A stretch of 7,566 bases of DNA from Pseudomonadota bacterium (GCA_963205465.1 CAUJKG010000235.1:1-7566); one strand, 5' to 3'; shown: positions 1 to 6,223, numbered from the stretch's first letter. A program made the numbers and translations. The notes: generated by a model from the letters alone, not told the origin.

Positions 1-355
1 CGAAGTTCTTGGTGCAGAGATTCCACGCAAGCTCGATCGCGCGCTCCTTGAAGTAGTCGCCGAACGAGAAGTTGCCGAGCATCTCGAAGAAGGTGTGGTG
101 GCGCGCGGTATAGCCGACATTGTCGAGGTCGTTGTGCTTGCCGCCGGCGCGTACGCATTTCTGCGAGGTCGTCGCCTTGTTGTAGGGCCGCTTCTCGACG
201 CCGGTGAAGACGTTCTTGAACTGCACCATGCCGGCGTTCGTGAACATGAGCGTCGGATCGTTGCGCGGCACGAGCGGCGAGGACGGCACGATTTCGTGTC
301 CGTGCTTCGCGAAGTAATCGAGAAAGGTCGACCGGATTTCGTTAACGCCACTCAT
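1..355 (-). CDS. alaS: Alanyl-tRNA synthetase, N-terminal part (partial at window edge)
   Basis: Class II aminoacyl-tRNA synthetase that charges tRNA-Ala with alanine using ATP in the cytoplasm. Only the first 118 codons are present; the reading frame runs off the left edge. The translation begins MSGVNEIRSTFLDYFAKHGH and carries hallmark stretches of the AlaS catalytic core: LVPRNDPTLMFTNAGM (28-43), ATTSQKCVRAGGKHNDL (61-77), and the class II motif region TFFEMLGNFSFGDYFK (88-103). These match my memory of E. coli AlaS almost residue for residue. The ATG at 353-355 is the natural start for the family; only a weak purine-rich Shine-Dalgarno (GAAGAG) lies about 12 bases upstream. It lies downstream of recA on the same strand, an order common in alphaproteobacteria. 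No clear promoter of its own is visible, so it may be read through from recA or use a promoter in the 378-base gap. The identification is very secure; the domains for editing and tRNA recognition lie outside the window. Confidence 0.97.
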   Translation of the reverse strand, partial: MSGVNEIRSTFLDYFAKHGHEIVPSSPLVPRNDPTLMFTNAGMVQFKNVFTGVEKRPYNKATTSQKCVRAGGKHNDLDNVGYTARHHTFFEMLGNFSFGDYFKERAIELAWNLCTKNF

Positions 356-384
356 GATTTCGGCTGGCTCTTCAAAGGACTTGG

Positions 385-418
385 CTCGGAGGGACTAGGC
401 GAGAAGTCTCTAGCCGAG
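385..418 (-). other. Imperfect hairpin in the alaS leader
   Basis: CTCGG at 385-389 pairs with CCGAG at 414-418, and CTAG at 395-398 pairs with CTAG at 410-413 around an 11-base loop, with a 5-base bulge between the two stems on one side. The structure ends about 30 bases before the alaS start codon, so it would sit in the untranslated leader. It could influence translation or simply be chance in GC-rich DNA. No T-box or known leader motif is recognised. Confidence 0.3.
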
Positions 419-433
419 GGAGCCGTTCGGGTC

Positions 434-458
434 GAGCGGAACCGCTCTTTCCGGAAAG
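434..458. repeat. Two adjoining perfect palindromes upstream of alaS
   Basis: GAGCGG-AA-CCGCTC (434-447) is followed, sharing one base, by the perfect 12-base palindrome CTTTCCGGAAAG (447-458). They lie about 80 to 100 bases upstream of the alaS start. They could be operator half-sites or RNA hairpins in the leader; there is no further evidence for either. Confidence 0.4.
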
Positions 459-492
459 TCCCCCAAGAACTCTGAAAGCCCCCAAAAGGAGC

Positions 493-544
493 GACGCGGC
501 CCCTTGCCCGGGCGGGGAAAGCCAAGGGGCAAGGAGACCGCGTC
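493..544 (-). terminator. Long compound hairpin, possible recA 3' end
   Basis: GACGCGG (493-499) pairs with CCGCGTC (538-544). Inside it CCTTGCCC (502-509) pairs with GGGCAAGG (527-534), and inside that GGC (511-513) pairs with GCC (521-523) around a 7-base loop. That makes 18 paired positions in three nested stems separated by small internal loops. On the minus strand the structure is followed by GCTCCTTTTGG, a poor U-tract, so it may be a weak intrinsic terminator or an mRNA-stabilising 3' end for recA. The hairpin itself is certain from the sequence; its role is an inference. Confidence 0.45.
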
Positions 545-630
545 CCGAAACCGGAGCGCTGGGCAGAAGCGGTCCGGGCATTTCCGAGGCCAAACGCTTC
601 GCGAAAAATCTCAGCCTTCCAAGAATACCC

Positions 631-646
631 GGGCATACGGGCATAC
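631..646. repeat. Exact tandem 8-base repeat
   Basis: GGGCATAC occurs twice head to tail at 631-638 and 639-646, with a related CCGGGCAT at 575-582. Two copies only; its meaning is unknown, and it could be a replication-slippage product. Confidence 0.5.
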
Positions 647-662
647 CGTGGCGGCGGCTCCA

Positions 663-702
663 CCGCCCGGCCGGTACGGGCGAACTCACCCGGCCGGAGC
701 GG
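663..702 (-). terminator. GC-rich 12-bp hairpin just after the recA stop
   Basis: CCGC (663-666) pairs with GCGG (699-702) and CCGGCCGG (667-674) pairs with CCGGCCGG (690-697), with a single bulged base at 698 and a 15-base loop. It begins about 30 bases downstream of the recA stop codon in the recA mRNA. No T-tract follows on the minus strand, so it is not a textbook intrinsic terminator. It may be a Rho-assisted terminator or a barrier to 3' exonucleases. The pairing is certain; the function is inferred. Confidence 0.5.
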
Positions 703-733
703 TTAGATTTCCGAAAAGCAGCGGCAGGCTAAA

Positions 734-1816
<1,083 letters not shown>

Positions 1817-1818
1817 AA

Positions 1819-1856
1819 CACGGGTCTCCCGGTGCCCGGAGGCCTGCCGCCTCGGG
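1819..1856 (-). promoter_or_regulatory. recA 5' leader: two consecutive hairpins, one holding the RBS
   Basis: In the recA leader, GAGGC (1839-1843) pairs with GCCTC (1849-1853), extended by CCC/GGG with one bulge (1835-1856). Directly next to it, CACGGG (1819-1824) pairs with CCC and GTG (1828-1830, 1832-1834) around a 3-base loop. The ribosome binding site GGGAG of recA (1826-1830 on the minus strand) lies within this second hairpin, so folding could mask it. The second stem is short and its tight loop makes it marginal. Translational control is an inference only. Confidence 0.35.
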
Positions 1857-1886
1857 GGTCCCGCCCATGCAGAACGGAACAAGGAC

Positions 1887-1915
1887 AATGTACCTCTTTT
1901 GTTCTCTGTTCGCAA
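1887..1915 (-). promoter_or_regulatory. recA promoter (-35 TTGCGA, -10 TACATT)
   Basis: On the minus strand TTGCGA (1910-1915) is separated by exactly 17 bases from TACATT (1887-1892), a plausible sigma-70 type promoter. The transcript would start near 1880 and give a leader of about 65 bases before the recA ATG. The -35 element overlaps the SOS box, which is the arrangement expected for repression by LexA. This placement also argues against the longer recA start at 1915. Confidence 0.7.
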
Positions 1916-1922
1916 TACGTTC
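1908..1922 (-). promoter_or_regulatory. SOS box (LexA operator) of recA
   Basis: The sequence reads GTTC-GCAATAC-GTTC on the plus strand, an exact match to the alphaproteobacterial LexA operator GTTC-N7-GTTC. It overlaps the -35 element of the recA promoter. A third GTTC lies at 1901-1904, three bases from the nearest half-site. LexA bound here would block RNA polymerase until RecA filaments trigger LexA cleavage, giving the usual autoregulated SOS loop. The lexA gene is not in the window. Confidence 0.88.
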
Positions 1923-1956
1923 TAATTGGGCTGTGCGAAGGTAAGACCCCCTATGG

Positions 1957-1972
1957 TTAGCGGTTCGTTAAC
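1957..1972. promoter_or_regulatory. CtrA-like binding site upstream of recA
   Basis: TTAG-CGGTTCG-TTAAC matches the CtrA consensus TTAA-N7-TTAAC at all but one fixed position and is embedded in the wider inverted repeat GGTTA...TAACC (1955-1973). It lies about 35 bases upstream of the SOS box and about 75 to 95 bases upstream of the predicted recA transcript start. CtrA is the master cell-cycle regulator of many alphaproteobacteria. The motif is short, so a chance occurrence is possible. Confidence 0.45.
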
Positions 1973-1973
1973 C

Positions 1974-2032
1974 CCGGGGCCCCTCGCGAGGCAGACGAAA
2001 GAACCCGCATCAGCCCGATTCTCTCGCGAATC
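1974..2032 (-). other. Inverted repeats at the end of the GFA-ALDH-GMC unit
   Basis: Directly after the GMC stop codon, GATTC (2017-2021) and GAATC (2028-2032) form a 5-bp hairpin with a 6-base loop; both arms are also GANTC, the recognition sequence of the CcrM methylase. Further on lie the GC palindromes CCTCGCGAGG and GGGGCCCC (about 1975-1991). None is followed by a T-tract on the minus strand, so an intrinsic terminator for the upstream unit is not evident. Transcription might end by Rho or run on toward recA. Confidence 0.3.
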
Positions 2033-3610
2033 TCACCGCACCATCATCATCCGCGCCACGTTCTCCGCGATCATCATGGTCGGCGCGTTGGTATTGCCGG
2101 CGATGATCGAGGGCATGATCGAGGCGTCCACCACGCGCAGCCCCTCGACCCCGCGCACCTTCGCCTGCGGATCGACCACGGACACCGTGTCCTTCCCCAT
2201 CCGGCAGCTTCCGACCGGGTGATAGATCGTCTCGGCTCGTGCGCGGATGTCTTCGATCAGCGCCTCGTCGGCCTGCACCTGCGGTCCCGGCAGAAGCTCG
2301 GCCTTGATGTGCTTCTTCATCGAAGGCGCTTCGAGCACGCGCCGCGCGAGCTTGAGGCCGTTCAGCAGCACAGCCATGTCGTCGGGATGGCTCAGGTAGT
2401 TCGCTTCGATCCGCGGCGGCGCGGCCGGATCATTACTGCCGAGCGAAATGCGCCCCCTGCTTTTCGGCAGGAGATCGCAGACATGCAGCGTCACGCCGTA
2501 GCCGAACATCGTCTGCCGCCCGTGATCGCGCAGGAGGCATGGCAGAAAATGAAACTGCAGGTTCGGCCGCTCACGCGCGGGATCGGACTTCACGAAGCCG
2601 CCCGCCTCCGCGACGTTAGACGTGAGTTCGCCACTCTTGTGCCGCGCATAGGCAAAGGCCGAGCGGATCATGCGCGGCAACAGTCCCGGCGCGATCCCGA
2701 TCGCGGTGCTGTCGCGCGTCGCCGCCAGCACGCAGATGTCGAGATGATCGGCGAGATTTTTGCCGACCTCGCGCGCGTCATGCACGACCGCGATCCCATG
2801 CCGCGAGAGTTCTTCGCCCGGGCCGATCCCCGAAAGCAGCAAGAGCTGCGGCGATCCGACCGCGCCCGCGCACAGGATCACTTCGCCGCCGGGATTGAGG
2901 CTGAGCACGCGCCCGCGCAACTGCAAGCCCGATGCACGCCGGCCTTCGAACAGTACGCGCTCCACCAGCGCGCCGGTTTCGATCGTGAGATTTGCGCGGC
3001 CGCGCACCGGCTCCAGAAACGCCCGCGCACTCGAGAAGCGCCGCCCGTCTTTCTGCGTCACCTGATAGAGCCCGACGCCTTCCTGGCTCGCGCCGTTGAA
3101 GTCGTCGTTCTCCGGGATCTGACACTCGACGCCGGCTTCGACGAAAACCCGCGACAACGGATTGGGAGAACGCAGATTGCAGACGTTGAGCGGACCGTCA
3201 CTGCCGTGATGGGCGTCGGCGATCGCCTGATTGCCTTCCATCGCGATGAAGAGTTCGCGCGCGCGCTGCCAGCCCCAATCGGAGCCTGCAGCGGCCTCCC
3301 AGCCGTCGTAATCCGCGGGATGCCCACGCATATAGATCATGGCGTTCACCGAGCTCGAACCGCCGAGCGTCCTGCCGCGAGGCCAATAGAGGCGGCGGTT
3401 ACCCAGTTGCGGCTCCGGCTCGGTGGAGAAGGCCCAGGTGATGCCTTTGCTGCGCGCGAGCAGCGCAAGGCCCAGCGGAATGTGAATGACCGGACTTTTG
3501 TCGGGCGGCCCCGTCTCGACCAGACAGACGCGCTTGTTGGCGTCCGCCGACAGGCGGTTCGCCATCACGCATCCCGCCGAACCCGCACCGACGATGATGA
3601 CATCATACAT
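2033..3610 (-). CDS. GMC-family FAD-dependent alcohol dehydrogenase (choline dehydrogenase/AlkJ-like)
   Basis: Flavoprotein of the glucose-methanol-choline oxidoreductase family, predicted to oxidise an alcohol to an aldehyde with FAD and pass electrons to a quinone or other acceptor. The 525-residue length is typical. Visible features: the Rossmann motif GAGSAG (8-13) with Glu32 for the FAD ribose; GMC signature 1, PRGRTLGGSSSVNAMIYMRG (77-96); GMC signature 2, GAVGSPQLLLLSGIGP (249-264); and the C-terminal active site with His464 in YHPVGSCRMG and Asn508 in GNTNAP. The HPVG form of the active-site block resembles AlkJ and polyethylene-glycol dehydrogenases more than the HPSC form of BetA, so choline is not the obvious substrate. 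No signal peptide is seen. Its ATG lies 4 bases after the aldehyde dehydrogenase stop, indicating translational coupling in one operon; the Shine-Dalgarno is weak (CTGGG in the end of the upstream gene). The substrate is unknown. No betI or choline transporter is nearby. Confidence 0.93.
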   Translation of the reverse strand: MYDVIIVGAGSAGCVMANRLSADANKRVCLVETGPPDKSPVIHIPLGLALLARSKGITWAFSTEPEPQLGNRRLYWPRGRTLGGSSSVNAMIYMRGHPADYDGWEAAAGSDWGWQRARELFIAMEGNQAIADAHHGSDGPLNVCNLRSPNPLSRVFVEAGVECQIPENDDFNGASQEGVGLYQVTQKDGRRFSSARAFLEPVRGRANLTIETGALVERVLFEGRRASGLQLRGRVLSLNPGGEVILCAGAVGSPQLLLLSGIGPGEELSRHGIAVVHDAREVGKNLADHLDICVLAATRDSTAIGIAPGLLPRMIRSAFAYARHKSGELTSNVAEAGGFVKSDPARERPNLQFHFLPCLLRDHGRQTMFGYGVTLHVCDLLPKSRGRISLGSNDPAAPPRIEANYLSHPDDMAVLLNGLKLARRVLEAPSMKKHIKAELLPGPQVQADEALIEDIRARAETIYHPVGSCRMGKDTVSVVDPQAKVRGVEGLRVVDASIMPSIIAGNTNAPTMMIAENVARMMMVR

Positions 3611-3614
3611 GGCG

Positions 3615-5021
3615 CTAACCCAGAAAGCGTTTGGCGAGATCGATCAACCGCCTTGTCCGGCCTTCGTAAGGCGGAAAGATCAGCGTGAGCAGCGAGAAGC
3701 GATTGCGCAGCACCGCGCGCTCGTGACTGAAAGCGCGAAAGCCATATTCGCCATGCGCGGCCCCGATCCCCGAATTGTTGACGCCGCCGAACGGCAGGCC
3801 GTCGTGGGTATATTGCATGACCGTGAGATTGACCCCGGCCCCGCCTGACGTCGTGGCATCAAGTATGTGCTGCACCCGAGCCTGATCACGGTCGAAGACA
3901 TAAAGCGCGAGCGGCTTCGGCCGCGCATTGATGCGCGCGAGCACCGGCTCGATGTCATCATAGGTCATCACCGGCAGAATGGGCCCGAAGATCTCCTCGC
4001 GGTCGATTTCCATTTCCGGCGTGATCGCCTCGATCAGCGTCGGCTCGATCGCGCGGCCTTGCGCGTTACCGCCGGAGAGAAGCCGTGCGCCCTTCGCTTT
4101 CGCGTCCGCGAGCAAACCCGTCAGTCGCGCGGCATGCTGATCGTTCACGATCTTCGCAAGATGCGGGCTCGCAGCACCGCTGCCGTAGGCTTTCGCGATT
4201 TCCGCGCGCAGCGCCGTGAGGAAATCGTCCTTGACCGCGCGATGGACGAACAGATGATCGGGGGCGATGCAGGTCTGCCCGGCATTGACGAACTTGCCGA
4301 ACAGAATCCACTTCGCCGCCTGTTCGATATTCGCGTCCCGACCCACGATGGTCGGCGACTTGCCGCCAAGCTCCAGCGTCACCGAGGTCAGATGCTTCGC
4401 CGCCGCCGCCATGACGATGCGGCCGACCGCCGGACTGCCAGTGAAGAAGATATGGTCGAACGGCAAGGCCAGGAGCGCCTGCGAAACATCTTTCCCGCCT
4501 TCGATTACGGTGACCAGATCAGGCGGAAACACGTCTGCGATCAGGCGCGCGATCAGTGCCGAGGTAGCCGGCGTCATTTCCGAAGGTTTCAGGATCGCGC
4601 TGTTGCCCGCGGCAAGACAGGAGACCAAAGGCCCGAGGCACAGATTGAATGGGTAATTCCACGGCGCGACGATGAGACAGACGCCGCGCGGCTGCGCCAC
4701 GACCTGCGCAGAGGTGCCGAAGGTCGCAAGCGACGGCAGTGCACGCTTCGGCTTCATCCAGCGCCGCAGATGCCGCGAGGTATGGCGGATCTCCTGCATC
4801 ACCGGCAGAATTTCGCTGAGGATTGTTTCTGCTTCCGGCTTGCCGAAATCCTGCTGGAGCGCGGCGATAATCGCCGCCTCATGCTGCCGGATGGCACGTG
4901 CGAGCTTGTCGAGCGCGGCGCGGCGCTCAGTCAAACCGAACTGCAGCCGCCGTTCTTCGACTTTCGCCCGTTGCGCGGCGAAGGCCGCGCTGATTGCGTC
5001 GCTGGGCTTGGCTCCGTCCAT
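3615..5021 (-). CDS. NAD(P)-dependent aldehyde dehydrogenase, ALDH3 (coniferyl/fatty aldehyde) type
   Basis: Oxidises an aldehyde to a carboxylic acid with NAD(P)+. With the ATG at 5019-5021 the product is 468 residues. The catalytic elements are all present: the oxyanion Asn122 in PWNYPFN, cofactor Lys145 in KPSE, FTGS (193-196), the general base Glu217 in ELGGKSP, the nucleophile Cys251 in NAGQTCIAPD, and EEIFGP (342-347). The short N-terminus and the C-terminal FPPY block (449-452) followed by a basic helix point to the class 3 group that includes fatty aldehyde and coniferyl aldehyde dehydrogenases. I chose this start because GGAGG lies 5 bases upstream (5027-5031); the frame also opens at a TTG (5036), which would add 5 residues but place the GGAGG inside the gene. 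It follows the GFA gene by 23 bases and precedes the GMC gene by 4, so it probably oxidises the aldehyde made by the GMC enzyme. The substrate is not readable from sequence. Confidence 0.95.
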   Translation of the reverse strand: MDGAKPSDAISAAFAAQRAKVEERRLQFGLTERRAALDKLARAIRQHEAAIIAALQQDFGKPEAETILSEILPVMQEIRHTSRHLRRWMKPKRALPSLATFGTSAQVVAQPRGVCLIVAPWNYPFNLCLGPLVSCLAAGNSAILKPSEMTPATSALIARLIADVFPPDLVTVIEGGKDVSQALLALPFDHIFFTGSPAVGRIVMAAAAKHLTSVTLELGGKSPTIVGRDANIEQAAKWILFGKFVNAGQTCIAPDHLFVHRAVKDDFLTALRAEIAKAYGSGAASPHLAKIVNDQHAARLTGLLADAKAKGARLLSGGNAQGRAIEPTLIEAITPEMEIDREEIFGPILPVMTYDDIEPVLARINARPKPLALYVFDRDQARVQHILDATTSGGAGVNLTVMQYTHDGLPFGGVNNSGIGAAHGEYGFRAFSHERAVLRNRFSLLTLIFPPYEGRTRRLIDLAKRFLG

Positions 5022-5026
5022 GACGT

Positions 5027-5031
5027 CCTCC
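5027..5031 (-). promoter_or_regulatory. Ribosome binding site deciding the ALDH start
   Basis: GGAGG on the minus strand ends 5 bases before the ATG at 5019-5021. Its spacing supports that ATG over the in-frame TTG at 5034-5036, which lies upstream of it. Confidence 0.75.
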
Positions 5032-5044
5032 ACCAAAGACGATT

Positions 5045-5452
5045 CTACTTATTCGGCAGCCCGTCAAATGACGGTATGCCCTCCGCAATCAGGTGAAACG
5101 GCTGCCGATCCTTGGTGAAGATCGCCATCTTCGGCGCATAGACCGAAGCCGGATCGTCCAGCGTACCGATCTTGAGCACGACCGCGGACAAGCCGGGCCT
5201 GCGCGTCACGATATGGGTGCCGCATTCGGCGCAGAATTCCCGCGTCACCGCATTGTCGAGATCGCTCCGCCTGAATTGCTTCGGCGAACCTTTCGTGTAG
5301 CGGAACCCATCCGCCGGCATCAGCATGAACAGGTTTGGTGCGCCGCCGGTGATATATTGGCATTCGCGGCAATGGCATTGCGCCTTGAGCATCGGCTTGC
5401 CTTCCACTGCGTAGCGCAACGCGCCGCAGTAACATCCGCCTTCAAGCGTCAT
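5045..5452 (-). CDS. GFA/CENP-V domain zinc protein (glutathione-dependent formaldehyde-activating family)
   Basis: Small cytoplasmic protein of 135 residues with the zinc-binding GFA fold. Cysteine positions fit the family pattern: CYC (Cys7, Cys9), CHCREC (Cys26, Cys28, Cys31) and CAEC (Cys74, Cys77, followed by GTH). The founding member was described as promoting S-hydroxymethylglutathione formation from formaldehyde, but that activity is disputed and most members are uncharacterised, so no specific reaction is assigned. The ATG at 5450-5452 has AGGGG about 9 bases upstream. It is the first gene of a unit with the aldehyde dehydrogenase (23-base gap) and the GMC dehydrogenase. That context makes a role in handling an aldehyde or a thiol adduct plausible. 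It is divergent from the exported-protein gene, 90 bases away. Confidence 0.92.
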   Translation of the reverse strand: MTLEGGCYCGALRYAVEGKPMLKAQCHCRECQYITGGAPNLFMLMPADGFRYTKGSPKQFRRSDLDNAVTREFCAECGTHIVTRRPGLSAVVLKIGTLDDPASVYAPKMAIFTKDRQPFHLIAEGIPSFDGLPNK

Positions 5453-5509
5453 GGTTCCATCCCCTCGTTGATCGCGCGCTCGTGAAGAAGCGGCCCGCGC
5501 ATCTTCCGC

Positions 5510-5538
5510 TATGATGAAAGCCTGAGCTGGAGGGTCAA
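5510..5538. promoter_or_regulatory. Possible divergent promoter elements between the GFA unit and the exported-protein gene
   Basis: On the minus strand TTGACC (5533-5538) lies 17 bases from ATCATA (5510-5515), a possible promoter for the GFA-ALDH-GMC unit. The same hexamer reads TATGAT on the plus strand and could be the -10 of the exported-protein gene, though no good plus-strand -35 is seen. The TTGACC overlaps the GGAGGG ribosome binding site of the plus gene. The whole gap is only 90 bases, so the promoters must overlap or lie within the genes. Confidence 0.3.
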
Positions 5539-5542
5539 GCCT

Positions 5543-6178
5543 ATGCGCGCCAGTCTGCCCTGCACTTTTATCGGCGCTGCACTGATCGCGGCGGCCGCGA
5601 CGTCAACCGCGGCCGCGCAGCAGAACACCTCGCAATATACCTCCGTCGCCACGAAGAACTGCGAAAAGATCGCGACCGTCACGCTCGGCAAGGACGAGTT
5701 CTCGAATACGTTTGCCTGCCCCGGCGTGCACCACCTGTTGCGCGGTTATTGGGCCGTGGTTGACGAGACTGATCTGCGCACCACGGTGACGATCACGTTT
5801 GATCAGCTTAAAGCCCACGAGCAGCCGGCGTACCGGCAGGGTTTTGCCCCGTTCAATTCGGTGCATGACAGGCTGGAATGGCGGATCGACGCCACGACCA
5901 AAAAGCCGATTGCGACGATCCAGCGCTGGTTCATCGCCGACAACACCGATCTGGATAAGAATGATCGGCCGAAAACCGTAGGTCTTCTCGTTGTCACCCG
6001 CACGCCGCCGGGCGCTTCCTGTCACGTCGCCTATATCGACGTGCGCGCGAACGAAAATCCGAATGCGCTGGCGCAGAAAGCCGCCGACGAACTCGCCGCC
6101 AAATTCGATTGCAAGAACGACCGCGTTCAGTTCATCGGCAACAAAGGCCGCGCTGCCGAACTCGCCGGATTGAAATAG
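5543..6178 (+). CDS. Predicted exported four-cysteine protein, function unknown
   Basis: A 211-residue protein that I do not recognise. The N-terminus has a short basic start (MRAS), a hydrophobic Ala-rich stretch and an AAA-QQ junction, so signal peptidase I cleavage after Ala25 and export to the periplasm are likely. The mature part has four cysteines (Cys40, Cys59, Cys160, Cys190), consistent with two disulfide bonds. It shows alternating beta-type segments, such as TTVTITFDQL (80-89) and KTVGLLVVTRTP (144-155), and a C-terminal helix rich in Ala and Lys (about 175-188). No lipobox is present: the only early cysteine, Cys7, lies before the hydrophobic core. The start is well supported by GGAGGG at 5529-5534, 8 bases before the ATG. 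It is divergent from the GFA-ALDH-GMC unit and convergent with the thioesterase gene; neither position reveals its job. It is probably a family of hypothetical proteins restricted to alphaproteobacteria, but I cannot test that here. Confidence 0.85.
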   Translation: MRASLPCTFIGAALIAAAATSTAAAQQNTSQYTSVATKNCEKIATVTLGKDEFSNTFACPGVHHLLRGYWAVVDETDLRTTVTITFDQLKAHEQPAYRQGFAPFNSVHDRLEWRIDATTKKPIATIQRWFIADNTDLDKNDRPKTVGLLVVTRTPPGASCHVAYIDVRANENPNALAQKAADELAAKFDCKNDRVQFIGNKGRAAELAGLK

Positions 6179-6187
6179 CTGCCGCAG

Positions 6188-6216
6188 TAAAAAGCTGCAC
6201 TTGCGTGCGGCTTCTT
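6188..6216. terminator. Bidirectional terminator hairpin between convergent genes
   Basis: AAGCTGCAC (6192-6200) pairs with GTGCGGCTT (6205-6213), a 9-bp stem with one G-T wobble and a TTGC loop. On the minus strand the stem runs into CTTTTTAC, a fair U-tract, and would end the thioesterase transcript 11 bases after its stop codon. On the plus strand it is followed by CTTG and would serve the exported-protein gene less efficiently. Its place in the 45-base convergent gap is what a shared terminator would occupy. Confidence 0.68.
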
Positions 6217-6223
6217 GCACTGT

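Larger units (their letters stand above)
356..733. other. Gene-free recA-alaS spacer rich in inverted repeats
   Basis: This 378-base gap between the recA stop and the alaS start holds no convincing gene. The open frames that cross it on the minus strand give low-complexity Pro/Ser/Arg/Gly-rich proteins with no recognisable domain and no good ribosome binding site. What is visible is structure: a 12-bp GC hairpin at 663-702, an exact tandem 8-mer at 631-646, a long compound hairpin at 493-544, adjacent palindromes at 434-458, and a weaker imperfect hairpin at 385-418. Since both neighbours are read on the minus strand, the spacer is expected to contain the recA 3' end and the alaS leader. I could not identify a credible -35/-10 pair for alaS. 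No tRNA or known riboswitch motif was recognised. Confidence 0.7.

Noticed and set aside
352..689. Two overlapping minus-strand frames (103 and 105 codons) filling the recA-alaS spacer
   Set aside because: Both have low-complexity Pro/Ser/Arg composition, no good ribosome binding site and run through strong hairpins; both end at or beside the alaS start. A real small gene is not excluded but not supported.
2033..3610. Naming the GMC gene betA (choline dehydrogenase)
   Set aside because: The active-site block is YHPVGSCRMG, not the BetA form, and there is no betaine aldehyde dehydrogenase of the BetB type, BetI regulator or choline transporter alongside.
2219..3688. Long open frame on the plus strand (489 codons) opposite the GMC gene
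   Set aside because: It is the antisense shadow of a well-supported GMC dehydrogenase; the product is Arg/Ala/His-rich without a recognisable domain, as expected in GC-rich DNA.
3867..5096. Long open frame on the plus strand (409 codons) opposite the aldehyde dehydrogenase
   Set aside because: It is antisense to a gene with all catalytic residues intact, and its own product is highly basic and low in hydrophobic core.
5045..5452. Calling the GFA protein a formaldehyde detoxification enzyme (gfa)
   Set aside because: The fold assignment is safe, but the activity of the family is disputed, and no S-hydroxymethylglutathione dehydrogenase or hydrolase gene is present in the window.
5603..6220. 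Open frame on the minus strand (205 codons) opposite the exported protein
   Set aside because: The plus-strand gene has a signal peptide and a strong ribosome binding site; the minus frame crosses the terminator hairpin and has an Arg/Gly/Val-rich product.
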